A stretch of DNA of 64,000 nt from Acanthosepion lycidas (GCA_963932145.1 OZ010571.1:110183005-110247004); one strand, 5' to 3'; positions 20,839-32,547 are shown, counted from the first letter of the stretch. Made by a program: numbers and translations. Notes: generated from the sequence alone by a model not told the origin.

Positions 20839-21578
20839 ATTGATTTGTCAGGCAGATGATTTCTTGATGTTATCGGCTGACTAATGTCATCGGGCCCCAG
20901 AAAAGTGCCTGAAAACAATACAATGGTTTCACCCATTCCTAGTGAGAGAAATTGGATTGATGAAACTGAGCGTATTAGCCTTGTTCAAACTTTTGTTTAC
21001 GCCAGATTGTGCGATCTCCTCCAGAACCTTTAACTAAAGTCTATTCAACATAGAGAATAAAACACAAGTAGCCTCTGACAGTGTTGAACAAAAACAAATG
21101 TACCTGAGTAATAGTGATTGGATAGTCGCCGTGTATGTATAAAACTTTATGTAATAAGAGGAACGATCATATAACTGGTTAGCATTGTGTTCAATTACCT
21201 CTCTACCTCTGTAGCTTTTACTTATTAAGATAGTTGAACGCCAGATTTCTATACATCTTACGAAATAATTTAACCACTTGTATCTGTCCATAAGGAAATT
21301 GTCTACGATTTATATGCAGACAACTTCGTGTCATGACCTATATTAAAAAAAAAGAAATTGGTGAGTTTGAATTTAGCGTAGGACTCATTCGGTTGGTTAA
21401 TTACTGCAAAGCGCACAAGCCTATTTTTATTCCGTTTTTTTTTTTCGAAAAAAGAGGAGGTATTCTGCTTTTGAAATTAAATTAATCCTTCACTCGCTAG
21501 TAGTTTAAGTAGTTTGAGCGCCTTTAAATTAAATTTTGCGTACAGTGGAATTATTCTCCATTTGATCTCATTTTACCC

Positions 21579-21583
<5 letters not shown>
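20839..21583. other. No gene seen
   Basis: An 85-codon minus ORF (21034-21291) has no recognised motif. No repeat match noticed. Confidence 0.35.
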
Positions 21584-21634
<51 letters not shown>

Positions 21635-21690
21635 TTCGTCTAGGCAATTATACATACACACACACTCGCACACACACACACATATATATA
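21584..21690. repeat. (CA)n(TA)n(TG)n compound microsatellites
   Basis: The CA-TA-TG order at 21584-21631 is self-complementary; a second CA/TA tract follows at 21654-21690. Confidence 0.9.
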
Positions 21691-21782
21691 TCGGTTGCGA
21701 TGGATAAATTGTCTTCCAAATTACACAGCTATATTTACCAAAATTACACAAAAATATCTTGAAATACTAAAGAGTAAATTTA

Positions 21783-22445
21783 TTCAATAAAATCGCCATT
21801 GACTTCAATTACGGCCTCCAGACGACTTCGGAATCTTCTGCTATTTTTCTGAATTATCTCCTTGTTTAAGTTGGTGAATGCGGCTATAATCCTTGCCTCT
21901 TTGGTCTTACAAGGAGTTTTGTTGGTTGTCTCGCTCAACTGCGCCCCACATAATAATCAAGGGTGTTGCAGTCTTAGGATTTAGGTGGCCATATGTAAGC
22001 GGTGGTGTGATTGCAGAAATTGTGTGACAGCCATGACTGGGTTCTCCTGCTTGTGTGGCATGGTGCAGAGACCCTATGGTTGTTGCTGACATAGACCCTA
22101 TGAAGACCCTATGGTTATTGACCTGACTGACTTGAGGGGATCGTTTTCAATCATGGCCTGGATCTCACCAACAATTTCGGGAGTTCTTTTCTAATATGAA
22201 CGATCAGAGTGAGTTTTTCGAGCTGCCCTACCTTCGTAATCACCATTAGACTCGCCCAGCTCTTTCTGAATCTTCTGCACTCTCCTCAATTTCACGTCCA
22301 AACTCTCTGAAACGTTCGTGTTGGAGCTTCCAGCGCGAATGTTAAGCAGTACTGCATGCCGTTTCCAAACTTCTGCCGGGTGAATTACATCATAGTAGTC
22401 TTTTTCTCACAGACGGTGCCCAACTGACCCTACTACACTGTGCAG
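21783..22445 (-). pseudogene. Tc1/mariner-type DDE transposase relic
   Basis: The N-terminal part reads DVKLRRVQKIQKELGESNGD, YEGRAARKTHSDRS, stop, KRTPEIVGEIQAMIEND, a helix-turn-helix and linker of this superfamily. A deletion near 22100 removes the region holding the first two catalytic acids. The C-terminal part reads TAYIWPPKS, stop, DCNTLDYYVWGAVERD, then after a frameshift FTNLNKEIIQKNSRRFRSRL and EAVIEVNGDFIE. It has at least two stops plus frameshifts. A short duplication (AGACCCTATGGTT at 22067 and 22102) marks the deletion area. Related to the fragment at 94-172. Terminal repeats not recognised. Confidence 0.8.
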
Positions 22446-23300
22446 TCGAAAAAACAAAAAAACAACGCCCATGCGCGAAATTAGAAATATAAAACGGCGA
22501 CAATTCACTCATCGTATCCTTTACATATATATTACGTCAAAACAATAATTAACAAAAGCACCTATTATTCAGGAATAGTTATATAAATTCTCAGAGTTCT
22601 CGCTACGTTAGAGTTACCTGTAAATGTCGTGTTTGAAAACTTTAAAAAAATAACACCGCACTCACGTGACATCGCAAACATTCGAAATTGAAAGCTTAAA
22701 AGCATTCCAAACATGCAAAATGTTGCGCGGGCCCCGAATTTCTTTCTTTCTTGATGATGAGTGATATCAGTCAAAAACTGCATAACAGCAAAAATTTCAT
22801 ATGAACTGTGGACAGTACTTTTACAAATCCAAGATATGGAATTGACTGATTTCATATTCCCATGCAAATCCCATCTAATCACTTACTTGGCTCGACAATG
22901 CTTAATTTCAGTGATTAAACGAGTTGTAGCTGTTTTCAGTGTGATGTGGGCGTCATGGAATCTAACCCGCTATCAAGAACTTACTAAAGAATTGATCTCA
23001 CTTATCTGTTAATTTTGAGTTTTAACCATATTTTTTTGGTTGTTCGTGTGTAGGGGTCGTATGTCTGTCTGTACTAGCTAACACCAAAATAATTTTTTCA
23101 AATTTTGTCGTAATTAAATATTCTTTTTATGTGGTTTTATATGAGTTTTATAATTTAAATTAATTAATGTTTCAAAGGACATATCTCATTGATGTGGTGG
23201 ACTTTCTAACCCTGTTGTTACTCGAAAATATGGAGTTGGTCAAAGTGATAACTCCTTTGAACTTTTATATTTAATTTATAGACATTTTTGTTTTTTTTAT
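22446..23300. other. No gene seen
   Basis: ORFs on both strands (22565-22882 minus, 22761-23012 plus) overlap each other and carry no recognised domain. Confidence 0.35.
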
Positions 23301-23319
23301 CGTTATTGTTTTTTAATAT

Positions 23320-24450
23320 ATTTTTTCAGCATTTCACCCCAAGCAAGGCGGGAGTGCCACTAGCACGGAGGGGGTTACAGAGGATTGAGAACAAGAGTAA
23401 AGAAGCGTGTTTGAGGAAAGGATATAGAGAAGGACAGGGAACAAGATCAAGGCATCAGAAGATGTTGATTGACATTACACTTGAATATTTGAAGATACAG
23501 TTATCACGAAAGCAAGTAAGAGGAAGAGAGCTCCACAAACGGGAAGTGCCAGAGAAGAAGCTGTTTGAGTAGAAGATACGGTTACATTTATGTGAACGTG
23601 TGGGACTGAGATGCCAACCTATTAGCCAGATTAAATTCATGTAGTCCGGGAACCAGCGAAAGGAGCTCGTCGGAACAATTGCCGTGAAAATACTTGTAGA
23701 AGAGACAGAGGAAAGCCACGGCATGTCTTTAAGAAAGTGACTGTAGACGAGATGCCAGATCAGGACCTATCACATTTCATATCCGTCTCTGGATTTTTTC
23801 GAGGACCTCGAGACCTACAGCGGAGGCACCAGACCATATATGACAGCAGTATTTCATGCAACGACGGATTTGAAGGATGGACTAAGACGATAAAAACTTT
23901 CTGACACAGATAACCAACTTTCCTTGCGGTAGATGAAGCTATTGATTCAATATATTTGTACCGCCTCATGTCAGCGGACGGCGTGAGACCAAGCGGGAGT
24001 AGCGAGTATCTCTCGTGGAGTTGGACATTAGCCATTCTGTTGGGAAGCAGGAAGGCTTCTCTATGGTGGATAAACGAGAGAAGTTTCGTTTTGGAGGCAT
24101 TAAAGTTTACAAGCCATTTCCTGTCCTAGTCAACCATAGATTGGAGGTCCTTTTCGAGAACAGCGGCTAGGTTAGTTTTATCAAAGATGCCAGATTTATT
24201 AACGAGGTAGAACTAAATAGTAGTGTCGTCCGCGTATATGCCTTCTTGGGAACTGATGCCAACTGGAACGTCGTTAATGAAGATCAGGAACAGTGTAGGA
24301 CCCAAGATAGAGCCTTAAGGAACACCAGCGTTCGTGATAAAGGAGCCGGTGGAGAACCCGTTTAGACCTTCATTTCACAGTCTGACAGGAATTATTGTAT
24401 TCATGAAAAGCGCATTGCGATACTGAATGAGATCTACCAAGCTGTACATC
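23320..24450 (-). pseudogene. Jockey/CR1-like LINE reverse transcriptase relic
   Basis: Minus-strand reading from high to low coordinates: GFSTGSFITNAGVP, stop, [19 protein letters not shown], then [13 protein letters not shown] with the catalytic YADD at about 24224-24240. WLVNFNASKTKLLSF, MANVQLHERYSLLPLGLT and YIESIASSTARKVGYLC follow. The C-terminal end is FYSNSFFSGTSRLWSSLPLT at about 23500-23580. This order is that of the RT and C-terminal region of jockey/CR1-group LINEs. Several stops and frameshifts make it dead. Upstream endonuclease and ORF1 are absent, the usual 5' truncation. The 3' flank (23320-23460) resembles 58410-58600. Confidence 0.85.
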
Positions 24451-24593
24451 AAGACACAGTGGACGCCAATTTTTGCTTTTATTTTAAACTTAAAATTTTT
24501 TAATTTAAATATATGAAATATAGTGTTCCTACATCTTCAGTGTTTTCTTAGATCTATTATTATGGTTAACGTTTACATTTATGTCCTTTTCCC

Positions 24594-24596
<3 letters not shown>
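24451..24596. other. No gene seen
   Basis: Short AT-rich spacer. Confidence 0.3.

Positions 24597-24649
<53 letters not shown>
24597..24649. repeat. (TA)n microsatellite
   Basis: About 26 TA units. Confidence 0.95.
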
Positions 24650-24650
<1 letters not shown>

Positions 24651-25706
24651 AATAAGAGAAAGGATAGATGGAGTAAAAGTCCACAGTTCGTTGCATTTAC
24701 TTACATTTTAGAGCAAAATATTATTATAATATTTTTATTATAATAGACTAAAATAAAAACATTTTACATCGCTCCACAAAAGCTTTTATGTTTCAGTACT
24801 AAGATTGTACTTCCTCAGCCGATGCTAGAAAACTTGTGATAAAAATGATTTATTAGGGAAATTTAAAAACAATTCCTTAAATCTTTTCGAAAGTTAAAGT
24901 AAGGCATAAGGTCAGAATTAAAAATAGACTTATCGGTATATCTACATTAACCAATTAAACGTCAGATGTACGCTAAAATATAAATATAAGGTCAGAGGGT
25001 GCAGTTGGGGTGGTCATTTTTACATGGCAAGAAAAACTGATGCTTACACATGACATCCAACGATACAGGAAACATTGCAGCGACAAATGTATTATGGATG
25101 TAGCCAAGTATGATGTGCCGATTTGTTGAAGTAGACATAAAGTTATCAGAAACAGATTTTTTTAAAATTAAAAAAAACAAAAAACAAACTATAATATACC
25201 CAGGAAGCTTCTTGAAAGGACCAGTAGGCAAAATTAAAAATGTGGGACATTTATATACATTGCTAATTAAACAGAATAGACGATAAAACATAGCAATATT
25301 GAAGATAAATAAATCAAATAAATATTGCAAGGACCATTATATACTAATAAAATAATGACTATAAAATTGTAATACGTCATTATTTATGAAAAACTATTTA
25401 ACTATATTTTAAGGTAAAAGGTAGACAACGTCGGCGTAACCCTGTTAATTCATTTCTTTGGTTTAACAGATATTTATATTTAGGAAACTTTATAATATGC
25501 AATTTTTCTTGTAAACACAGGGAACATGGATCATGTAAGGATTTACAAGGTCTAGTTTTTTTCTTTTCATTTCATATTTTCCGTTTAATATATTTTTAAT
25601 TAAACAGTATTACTTACATTTACTGGCCTGTTTAATTAATTACTGTTTAATTAAAACAGACTATTTAAGTAAACAAACTGTATCTATTAAAATAACGTAG
25701 GAACAG

Positions 25707-25710
<4 letters not shown>
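24650..25710. other. AT-rich stretch, no gene seen
   Basis: Includes a small inverted repeat around CTGTTTAATTAA (25628-25663). The 112-codon minus ORF at 24992-25330 has no recognised domain. Confidence 0.35.

Positions 25711-25756
<46 letters not shown>
25711..25756. repeat. (TA)n microsatellite
   Basis: About 23 TA units. Confidence 0.95.
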
Positions 25757-25759
<3 letters not shown>

Positions 25760-26505
25760 CTTTATTTACATAGAAAGAATTACTTTAATTTTTTTGAAAG
25801 TCAACCAACAAGGTCAGTCTGTTAAATTTTTTTAATGTAATTTTTCCAATTTTGTAATGAGCTTTTGAATATCTAAATTAAAATTATAGATAAACTGTTA
25901 AATATTTTTTTTATCTCTCTCTGTATATATAATGCCTGCTCGTCTGTAAGCCAATTCCTGTTTTATATATATATATATCATTTAAAAATGACAATTAGAA
26001 AAATTCTTAATTCTTGCCGCCACGATGGCTACAAAATATTTCGTTTATATTGCTTGCCTTCATAAATTCGATAGACGAAATGCGTCGGCAAGAACTACGA
26101 ATTTTTCCCCAAGTCATTTTTAAACCAATTTGTCTTATATTTAGAATTATTCTGGGAAATTTAACTAATATATATATATATATATATATATATGTCCGTT
26201 CGTTTGCTAGCCAATCACTTTTGACTGATCTGACACATTAGTATTTGTTCAATAGCCCATACGCTGCAACTCTGCTTAGCGAACCTTACTTACAGTTTCT
26301 TGAAGATATCGCATAATCTGTCGTGGACAACAGTTTTAACTAGACCCTCGGGCACGATGACTAGTGACTTCGTGCTAGTAAAACCCTCGACGAATAACTC
26401 CGTTTACTCAATTTATTCACAAGGCTTGGATTAATCGTTGGTATGGTTTTTAGGCACTTTCCAAAATTTACCGAACGCTTGGATCGCGTCCTCATGCTGA
26501 TAACA
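25757..26505. other. No gene seen; short (TA)n at 25963-25979 and 26167-26193
   Basis: The text around the two TA tracts is partly similar (GTCTGTAAGCCAATTCCTGT and GTTTGCTAGCCAATCACTTT), a possible small duplicated unit. Confidence 0.4.
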
Positions 26506-26511
26506 TTTCTT

Positions 26512-26572
26512 ATTGACAATGGTATGATTCGAACCTGGATCTCATGGGCAGAACGTTGTAAGCATTCGGCGA
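26512..26572 (-). pseudogene. tRNA-like sequence
   Basis: The minus strand reads GCCGAATGCTTACAACG, CTGCCCATGAGATCC and AGGTTCGAATCATACC. The B box (GGTTCGAATC) is perfect and the A-box position roughly right; CAT sits in the anticodon loop position. Probably SINE-derived rather than a working tRNA. Confidence 0.35.
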
Positions 26573-26869
26573 CGGATGTAATCTAGATTATTCGTGTTGT
26601 GAAAATATTTGTACCAGTGTATGTGTATATGATGGGCTTAGTTCATTCCTAATTCAAATTTTGAGAGATATCGGCGATCATATCACTTCAAGACTTCTAA
26701 CGCTTGTCCCCTTACTAATCCCATCTTTTCATGTTCCTCCATATATTTACACAACTCATTATGTAGGTTTCTTTCTGTCCTTTTTGTTTTCAATATCAAA
26801 TTCTCCACGTTTTCTTTCCTTGCTATATGTCACTTTCAGATCCTGAACAAAAATGTCCTTTCAATAAAA

Positions 26870-27128
26870 CTTACACGTTGATCACATGCTCCGTCCTTGA
26901 TATCTCAACATTCTTCTGTAGAACTACATCTCTGTTGCCTGAAGTACCCTTTTCATCTGTAAATCATCTGTCCAGTATTCACTGTCATATAGGATTATTG
27001 ATATTAAATAATAGCTGAGCTATTTCTTATCTTTTCTTCCAATGAAATTTTCCTGTTTGTTTATATTTTTCTTAGTTTCTAGAAAACACTTTTCTTTATT
27101 CCAACGCACCTTCGGATTCTGTGTCAGT
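26870..27128 (-). pseudogene. RTE-like LINE 3' end fragment
   Basis: Reverse complement carries the block for tyrosine/glycine-rich C-terminal RT region: a chromosomal copy of the motif seen at 33586-33798 (CTGTAGAACTACATCTCTGT, CCAGTATTCACTGTCATATA). Frames heavily broken. Confidence 0.55.
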
Positions 27129-27404
27129 TAAAAGGAAACACGTTATCTACATCTACATAATATTTGCGTATATATGCATGTATAGATTTGTAAGTTAGGA
27201 TAGCACGCGGGAAAACATCACATGAATACGAGGGTGCGCTGCAAGGTTTATAGGCTGACTATGGAGGAGTGATGCGACAGCTGTGAAATCCTGCATGCAT
27301 TCATTTCAAGTCTTCTTATTAACTGTATTGTTTATTTTCAGGGTAAACTAACCAAAAAATATCAAATGTAACTAGTAGTGACTTTTTTGGAAAATGGACC
27401 AAAT

Positions 27405-28425
27405 TTAGCATCGTGTTGTTATCAAGTAGCTGCAAGAAAAGAGGTTTTGCCCATAAGGATATTCATACTGACATGTTTACTAGATTGGCGATGACGCTCC
27501 AGCTTTATCAACAGTGCGAAAGTGGACAGTTGAATTTAGGAAGGGAAGGGAGATTCTTGAAGATGACCTCTTCTGCAACTGACACCACCACCACCACCAC
27601 CACCGAGGAAAACATTGATCGGGTTCAGCGCATGGTGAGGAATGACAGATGACTGACTATAAATCAAATAGCCAATGCTATCAGTATATCCCGTGAGAAA
27701 GTTGAGAATATTCTGCACGATGAACTTGGCATGACGAAGGTTTCTGCTCGGTAGGTGCTACATCTTCTGACACCGGATCAAAAGTGCACGTGGCTGATCT
27801 CATCACGGGAAAATATGACATTGTTTGAGGCAGATCTGGCTAGTTTACTGGAACGTTTCCTAACCCAGCATGTGTGTTGGGTTTATCACTTTGAGCTCGA
27901 GACAATAAGATAATTCATACAGGGGAAACAACCCTCCTCACCTGATTCAAAGAAAGTCAAGTTTGTTTCATCTGCAGGGAAGGTTAAGGCCTCAGTTTTG
28001 GGGAATGCAAAAGGCATTATGTTTATTGATTATCTTTCAAAGAATCACACCCTCAATGGAGAGTATTGTGCCAACTTGATGAGCTAGTTACGAAAGGCTA
28101 TCAAGACCAAACGCCCAGGAAAACTGACGAAAGGTGTTTTGTTTCATCAGGACAATGTCCCAGTACACATTGGCTTTGAAGTGGTTGATCACTCTCCGTA
28201 TTCTCTTGATTTTACCCCGTTTGACTATCATCTGTTCCCCAACATTAAAAAAAAAACACTTAGCTGGAAACTACTATCGCACTGATGACGATATCTGCTG
28301 CTGCTGCTTTGATCAACAGGATGAAAGTGTCTTCAACAATAGGATCAAAGCACTGCAACGCCGTTGGAAGAAGTGTGAGAATCGCAATGGCGACTATGTT
28401 GTTGAAAAACAAACCATATTTAGTT
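27405..28425 (+). pseudogene. Mariner transposase relic
   Basis: Recognisable blocks in order: ENIDRVQRMVRNDR, TINQIANAISISREKVENIL (helix-turn-helix), LTPDQKCTWLISSRENM, LTQHVCWVYHFELETIR. Then KQPSSPDSKKVKFVSSAGK, NAKGIMFIDYLSKNHTLNG, LFHQDNVPVH, VDHSPYSLDFTPFDYHLF and KALQRRWKKCENRNGDYV. The first catalytic Asp is lost (TQHVCW in place of a TGDETW-type motif). The HQDN Asp and the final Asp in TPFD remain, but about 11 residues between them are deleted. At least five in-frame stops. An internal (ACC)n expansion lies at 27583-27603. Confidence 0.9.
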
Positions 28426-28426
28426 A

Positions 28427-28527
28427 TTAGGTTGGTGCAAAAATAATGACGTAATAATGTCGTTTTTGACGTTAAAAAATACGTCACAAAACGACATTAT
28501 TACGTCATTATTTTTGCACCAACCTAA
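28427..28527. mobile_element. Palindromic mariner-type MITE (101 bp), nested
   Basis: TTAGGTTGGTGCAAAAATAA at the left end and its exact reverse complement at the right, nearly full-length self-complementary, flanked by TA (28425-28426 and 28528-28529). The TIR belongs to the TTAGGTTGGTGCAAAA mariner type, different from that of the host element, so the MITE used another transposase and inserted later. Confidence 0.95.
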
Positions 28528-28582
28528 TAGATTCCATGACAATATCTTGGTCAGCCTATAAACATTTCAGCCGACCCTCGTA

Positions 28583-29330
28583 CATGTAACCTTAAAATGT
28601 ACCAAATTTGACAATCAAACTGGATAATTTGTGCGTCTGTAAAAGATTGTATAGCATCAAAGTTTCCATGAAGATGTTATTCAAAACCACTAATCAAAAT
28701 TCTTATTTATAGCAAGTATCAAACTTCTATAACGTTAAAGGTGAAATCCAAACGATGTAAAATTTTCGGCATATAAAATAAATGATAAATGTTCAAGAGC
28801 TTTATCTCATATGACCTGACCGAATCAAGAATTTCGCGTAATACTGCTCATCAGGGTCAGAAACATTTATTGAATTATTAACAGATATGATTTTATTCCA
28901 CAATAACAGCGCTAATTGTAGATTTGAAATTTCTAATTTGAAATACACAACACACTAGTATCTGCTAAGAACGTGAAAACATTTAAATATTTAGTAGTTG
29001 AAATGTTCGTTTTTTTTTCTAACTTGTAATTTCGTCGTTATAAATGATATTTTGTAAAAAATTAAAAAAAGTAAACAGTAAATTTATCAACGATTACATA
29101 ATTCAGAAAATAGAGACCTTTAAAGGAACGCATTTTTAAAACTATTTATATGTTTATTTTAAACTTCTTAGTCATGTTTATTTTATTTAATTTAATTATA
29201 TTATTGACACCCAAGCAAATATCCAAATTATTTTATACTACGTTTAAAACACGTATTAACGATTGCATTTTGGAATACAAATATAATGTTTGGTAATAAT
29301 TCAATAGATTTATTGGTTTGATTAATTGAC
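28583..29330. other. No gene seen
   Basis: AT-rich sequence without recognised features. Confidence 0.4.
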
Positions 29331-29600
29331 TGATTTATTTTTACGGTTTATCAGCCTTTTGCGGTTTATTTAGAGCTAGAAATATTTTTAAATTGTAATA
29401 TTTTTTGCAATAATAATAACTTTCTTTACTAATACAAGTTATGCTAATTAACCCATTGCTGGGGAAGAAGAAGTGGATTCATGCCTTACCCAAGGATATT
29501 TGTGCATAAGTGTATATAATGAACGTGATTGGATTTGGAACTCGGCTCTCCGAGTTTCATTTCTGAGCCATTATCCATTACACCATCCGCACATTCAAAT
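29331..29600 (-). mobile_element. tRNA-derived SINE with VTE-type tail
   Basis: Minus reading: tRNA-like head near 29600-29520 (GTGTAATGGATAATGG, GAGCCGAGTTCCAAATCC), body TAAGGCATGAATCC, CTTGTATTAGTAAAG, and tail TAAATAAACCGC, GGCTGATAAACCGT at 29345-29375. The CTTGTATTAGTAAA body and tail match the 5S/tRNA SINEs at 46.0 and 59.0 kb, but no 5S part is attached here. Confidence 0.65.
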
Positions 29601-29607
29601 TTACAGC

Positions 29608-30000
29608 TCGTTCTGTGTATGACGATAAACTACATCCGACACCAAGGCCTTTGATTAGGAGGTTTTGTGGAACCACCTCTTAAATGCTGGTGTTCCAAGG
29701 TCCACCCTGACTGGGGTTGGTAGCATCTGTTAGGGTCCCAGCTATGGGTAAATAGTTCCCCACCAAAGGGATCAAAAGACTATGAAAGTATAAAAATAGA
29801 TTTTAATACCAGCAACACTTTTTTGGAAAAATTATTACTAGCAATACATTTTTGAAAAAGAAAAATATTACCAACAATGCATTTGTGAAAAAAAAAAATA
29901 AATAAATAACCAGCATAGCATTTTAGGAAAAAAAAATATTACAAGCAATAAAAATCTTGTCGGCATTAAATAACCCATTGAGGTTGATATGCCGTAAAAG
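29608..30000 (+). mobile_element. VTE copy 5
   Basis: 5' module first: TGTATGACGATAAACTACAT, AAGGCCTTTGATTAGGAGG, CCACCTCTTAAATGCTG, GTTAGGGTCCCAGCTATG. Then about five VNTR units (ACCAGCAACAC, ACTAGCAATACATTTTTG, ACCAACAATGCATTTG, ACCAGCATAGC, ACAAGCAATAAAAATC). Tail CGGCAT (29961-29966), ATGCCG (29989-29994). Back-to-back with the SINE at 29331 in opposite orientation. Confidence 0.85.
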
Positions 30001-30024
30001 AAAACAAACCAAACCAAATTTATA

Positions 30025-30075
30025 ACAACTGGTATTCCCAAGCGGTCACCCATCTAAGATACATGGATTTATTGG
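30025..30075 (-). pseudogene. 5S rRNA 3'-half fragment
   Basis: The minus strand reads ATGGGTGACCGCTTGGGAAT followed by ACCAGTTGTTATAAA, matching the conserved C-box/3' part of 5S rRNA and the heads of the SINEs at 46.3 and 59.0 kb. It abuts the VTE tail, so it is probably the head of a second, decayed SINE. Confidence 0.7.
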
Positions 30076-31167
30076 ACCCCGTGAAGCAGTAACGTAAAAC
30101 TCTGTCGTCGGTCAAGAGATAAGTCATTTGAACATTTATTCATTTATTGAGTATTGTTGCTCTAGCTATCTACTGAGAACTATTTCTTTAAAAAAAAGTC
30201 CTTCTGGTTTTAAAATACATTATTAAATTCTAGTAACCATTACATATTTTATGTGCGTCATTATGCTGTATTATTACCATTATTATTCATGTTGTTGTCA
30301 TGTTTATATTCACCTTTCAACATTTTATCGGATTTCATTTGAATGACTATTTCTCTTTTGGGAAGTATCAGTTTTGTTAAAACCTATCATAAAATTTTGG
30401 TCCATTCGTCCATAGAACGGAAATAACTTATCGCTTTTTCTGACTCATGTCAATTTCAAACGGCACGAAATCCACTTCACCCGACACGCCCATTCATCAT
30501 TCATTCATTTTCTCTTTTTTTTTATCCAATATGGCGTGACTCTATTAACTCGACACTATTGGATCTTTTTTCGCACAACGATTTGTCTCATAATTTGAAA
30601 ACCCTCTACGGTTGCCCTTTAAACTTGGTAAGTCAGTTACATACAGTTAAATAGAGTTGAAAAAAGTTACATTTTAAATTAAACCGCTCTCAGCCCAGTC
30701 AACACAAAATAAAACAATGCTTGAAAACTGTGAACTTATTAGAAGACGTTTATTACCATATCGCATCTAATTTTTACTTGATGTTATATTTAGTAGCTAC
30801 ACGTTTTTAAGTTTAAATTCCAGTTTTTTAACAGTATAATTTACGTCAACTGGTTCAATAATAATATAAAAAATGTCAGATTAAAAAAAAACATAAATTG
30901 CTTTAAAAAATTAAGTTAGCAGATATTGGCTTCTAAATGCTCCAACGAGAGACGCACATTTCTTGAATAGGGAAATGAGTATTGCTTTGTAAGTATGTCT
31001 CCTCGTACCTTAGTTTGTAATTGTCCACATGGTTTAAAGTTGTTTTCCTCATAGAAAAAAGAAATACAGCCTCTATTCCTTTTGAAAAGCAAATTTTCTT
31101 TCGTTGGACTTCTCGATCTATAGGCCAGTACACATTTCATTGTTTAAAAACAGATATATCTACTCAG
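30076..31167. other. No gene seen
   Basis: AT-rich. An inverted pair ATCCAATA/TATTGGAT lies at 30526-30562. The minus ORFs 30916-31140 have no recognised domain. Confidence 0.35.
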
Positions 31168-31650
31168 ATACGTGTGTCGGAGTTAACTCCTCCTTAATTG
31201 TCCAAATTGTTCACTAGGGGGCGCTCTCCCTACACTATAAATACTAGGCGATTTCAGTTTTTCACCTCTTGCCTCTTTCACTTTTTTCTTAATTTTCAGC
31301 GAACACATCTACAATGTAAGTTCTCGCAGAAGATTGCGTTTTCCCACTTGTGGAAGACGCCATGAACATTATACACTCATAGTCGTACGTACGAACATTC
31401 ATCAAAATACAAATTCTTTACGTTCAGACACAAACACAAATGTTAATATCTATGTCCATTGTAAATGTTGTTTTTTTAATACATATACTTGTTTGTATCT
31501 ATGTATCGGTCTTGTTTGTTTTCTTAACGCTTCTTTATGGTGGATTCAATCTCTGAGTCCTCCATGTTCTTATAGTTTATCTTTTTAATATTCTAGCAGG
31601 AATAAAAACACGTGTTCCTAATTTAGCAACACGTAAACCCACGGCCCGTT
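31168..31650 (+). mobile_element. LTR-like repeat (inverted partner of 15415-15898)
   Basis: Begins TGTGTCGGAGTTAACTCC, then TTGTTCACTAGGGGGCGC and a TATA box in CACTATAAATACTAGG at about 31232. TCTGAGTCCTCCATGTTC lies at 31551 and an AATAAA with CACGTGTTCCTAATTTAG near 31600. The order promoter, then polyadenylation signal, and the absence of coding sequence fit a solo LTR. Terminal CA and target duplication not resolved. Confidence 0.5.
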
Positions 31651-32262
31651 AGATGTGTATGCATCAAATATAATGTTTCTAGCGATAAGAAATAATGTTT
31701 ATTTAAAATTATTCATTAAAGGCTTTAAAATTTTTTTATTCTTTTTGTCATTTGGAACGCATAACTCTCTCTCTCTCTCTATCAAATTTCTTCAGAAATA
31801 TGCTAAATTCGGTCACTATCAGAGAGAATTGAAGAGAAATCGTCATTTCACCCACAATCACGATAAATAATTTAACCAAATCACATGCTAAACTTTAAAA
31901 ACTTTACAGGTTTTTCAGATCTATCAAATATCCTAAATGAAATGGAAAAAATGTTTTAAGTATAGTATTGTTTCATTTGAAGGTTATTATATACAAAATA
32001 AACCAGGAAAAATCCAAAAATATCCGACATTGCAGATTTAAAAGTAGTTAACGCTCCTGTTCATTATTTGAATTTGCTTTCTCAACTCTGTTGCTATGCC
32101 TATGACGCTTCGGGTAGCAGGACAAAATTCCAGCGAACAAAAACAGTGGACAAAATCTTGCTTCCTGTCACAAAAGTGGATAAAATCCCAGTATCATATA
32201 ATAGTGATTAATAAAGTTAGGTGTAAAGGCCATTCACCTGATATACAATCTATATTATATTA
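31651..32262. other. No gene seen
   Basis: AT-rich with a short CT tract near 31767. Nothing recognised. Confidence 0.35.
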
Positions 32263-32336
32263 TTAGGTTGGTGCAAAAATAATGTCGTTTTCTCACATAG
32301 TAACATATGTGAGAAAACGACATTATTTTCACACTT
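32263..32336. mobile_element. Palindromic MITE, right end lost
   Basis: Left TIR TTAGGTTGGTGCAAAAATAA after TA (32261-32262). The inner palindrome AATGTCGTTTTCTCACATA, six-base loop, then its exact reverse complement. The terminal ~12 bases of the right TIR are deleted. Its loop sequence (CTCACATA) differs from the other three copies. Confidence 0.85.
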
Positions 32337-32369
32337 AAAAAAAATAACTTTTAGATGAACACAACAATT

Positions 32370-32547
32370 TTGTCTTAAAACGACAACACCCTGATGATGA
32401 CATTGTACCAATGTCGAAAGTACTCGGAATAAATGAATATGTATCAATATGCTAATTTTCTCTTTTCTTTTAATAAGAAGCTTGTCTATGAATACGAGAG
32501 AATCCTACTGAAAATAAGTAGACAAAATTTGTCTAAATTATTCACTG

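Larger units (their letters stand above)
27229..28580 (+). mobile_element. Mariner element with both TIRs and TA target duplication
   Basis: The left terminus CGAGGGTGCGCTGCAAGG, then TTTATAGGCTGACT, is mirrored by the right terminus. The reverse complement of 28547-28580 starts CGAGGGTCGGCTGAAATG, then TTTATAGGCTGACC. Both ends are flanked by TA (27227-27228 and 28581-28582), the mariner target duplication. The 1.35-kb length is typical for mariner once the nested 101-bp MITE (28427-28527) is subtracted. Carries a dead transposase. Confidence 0.9.
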
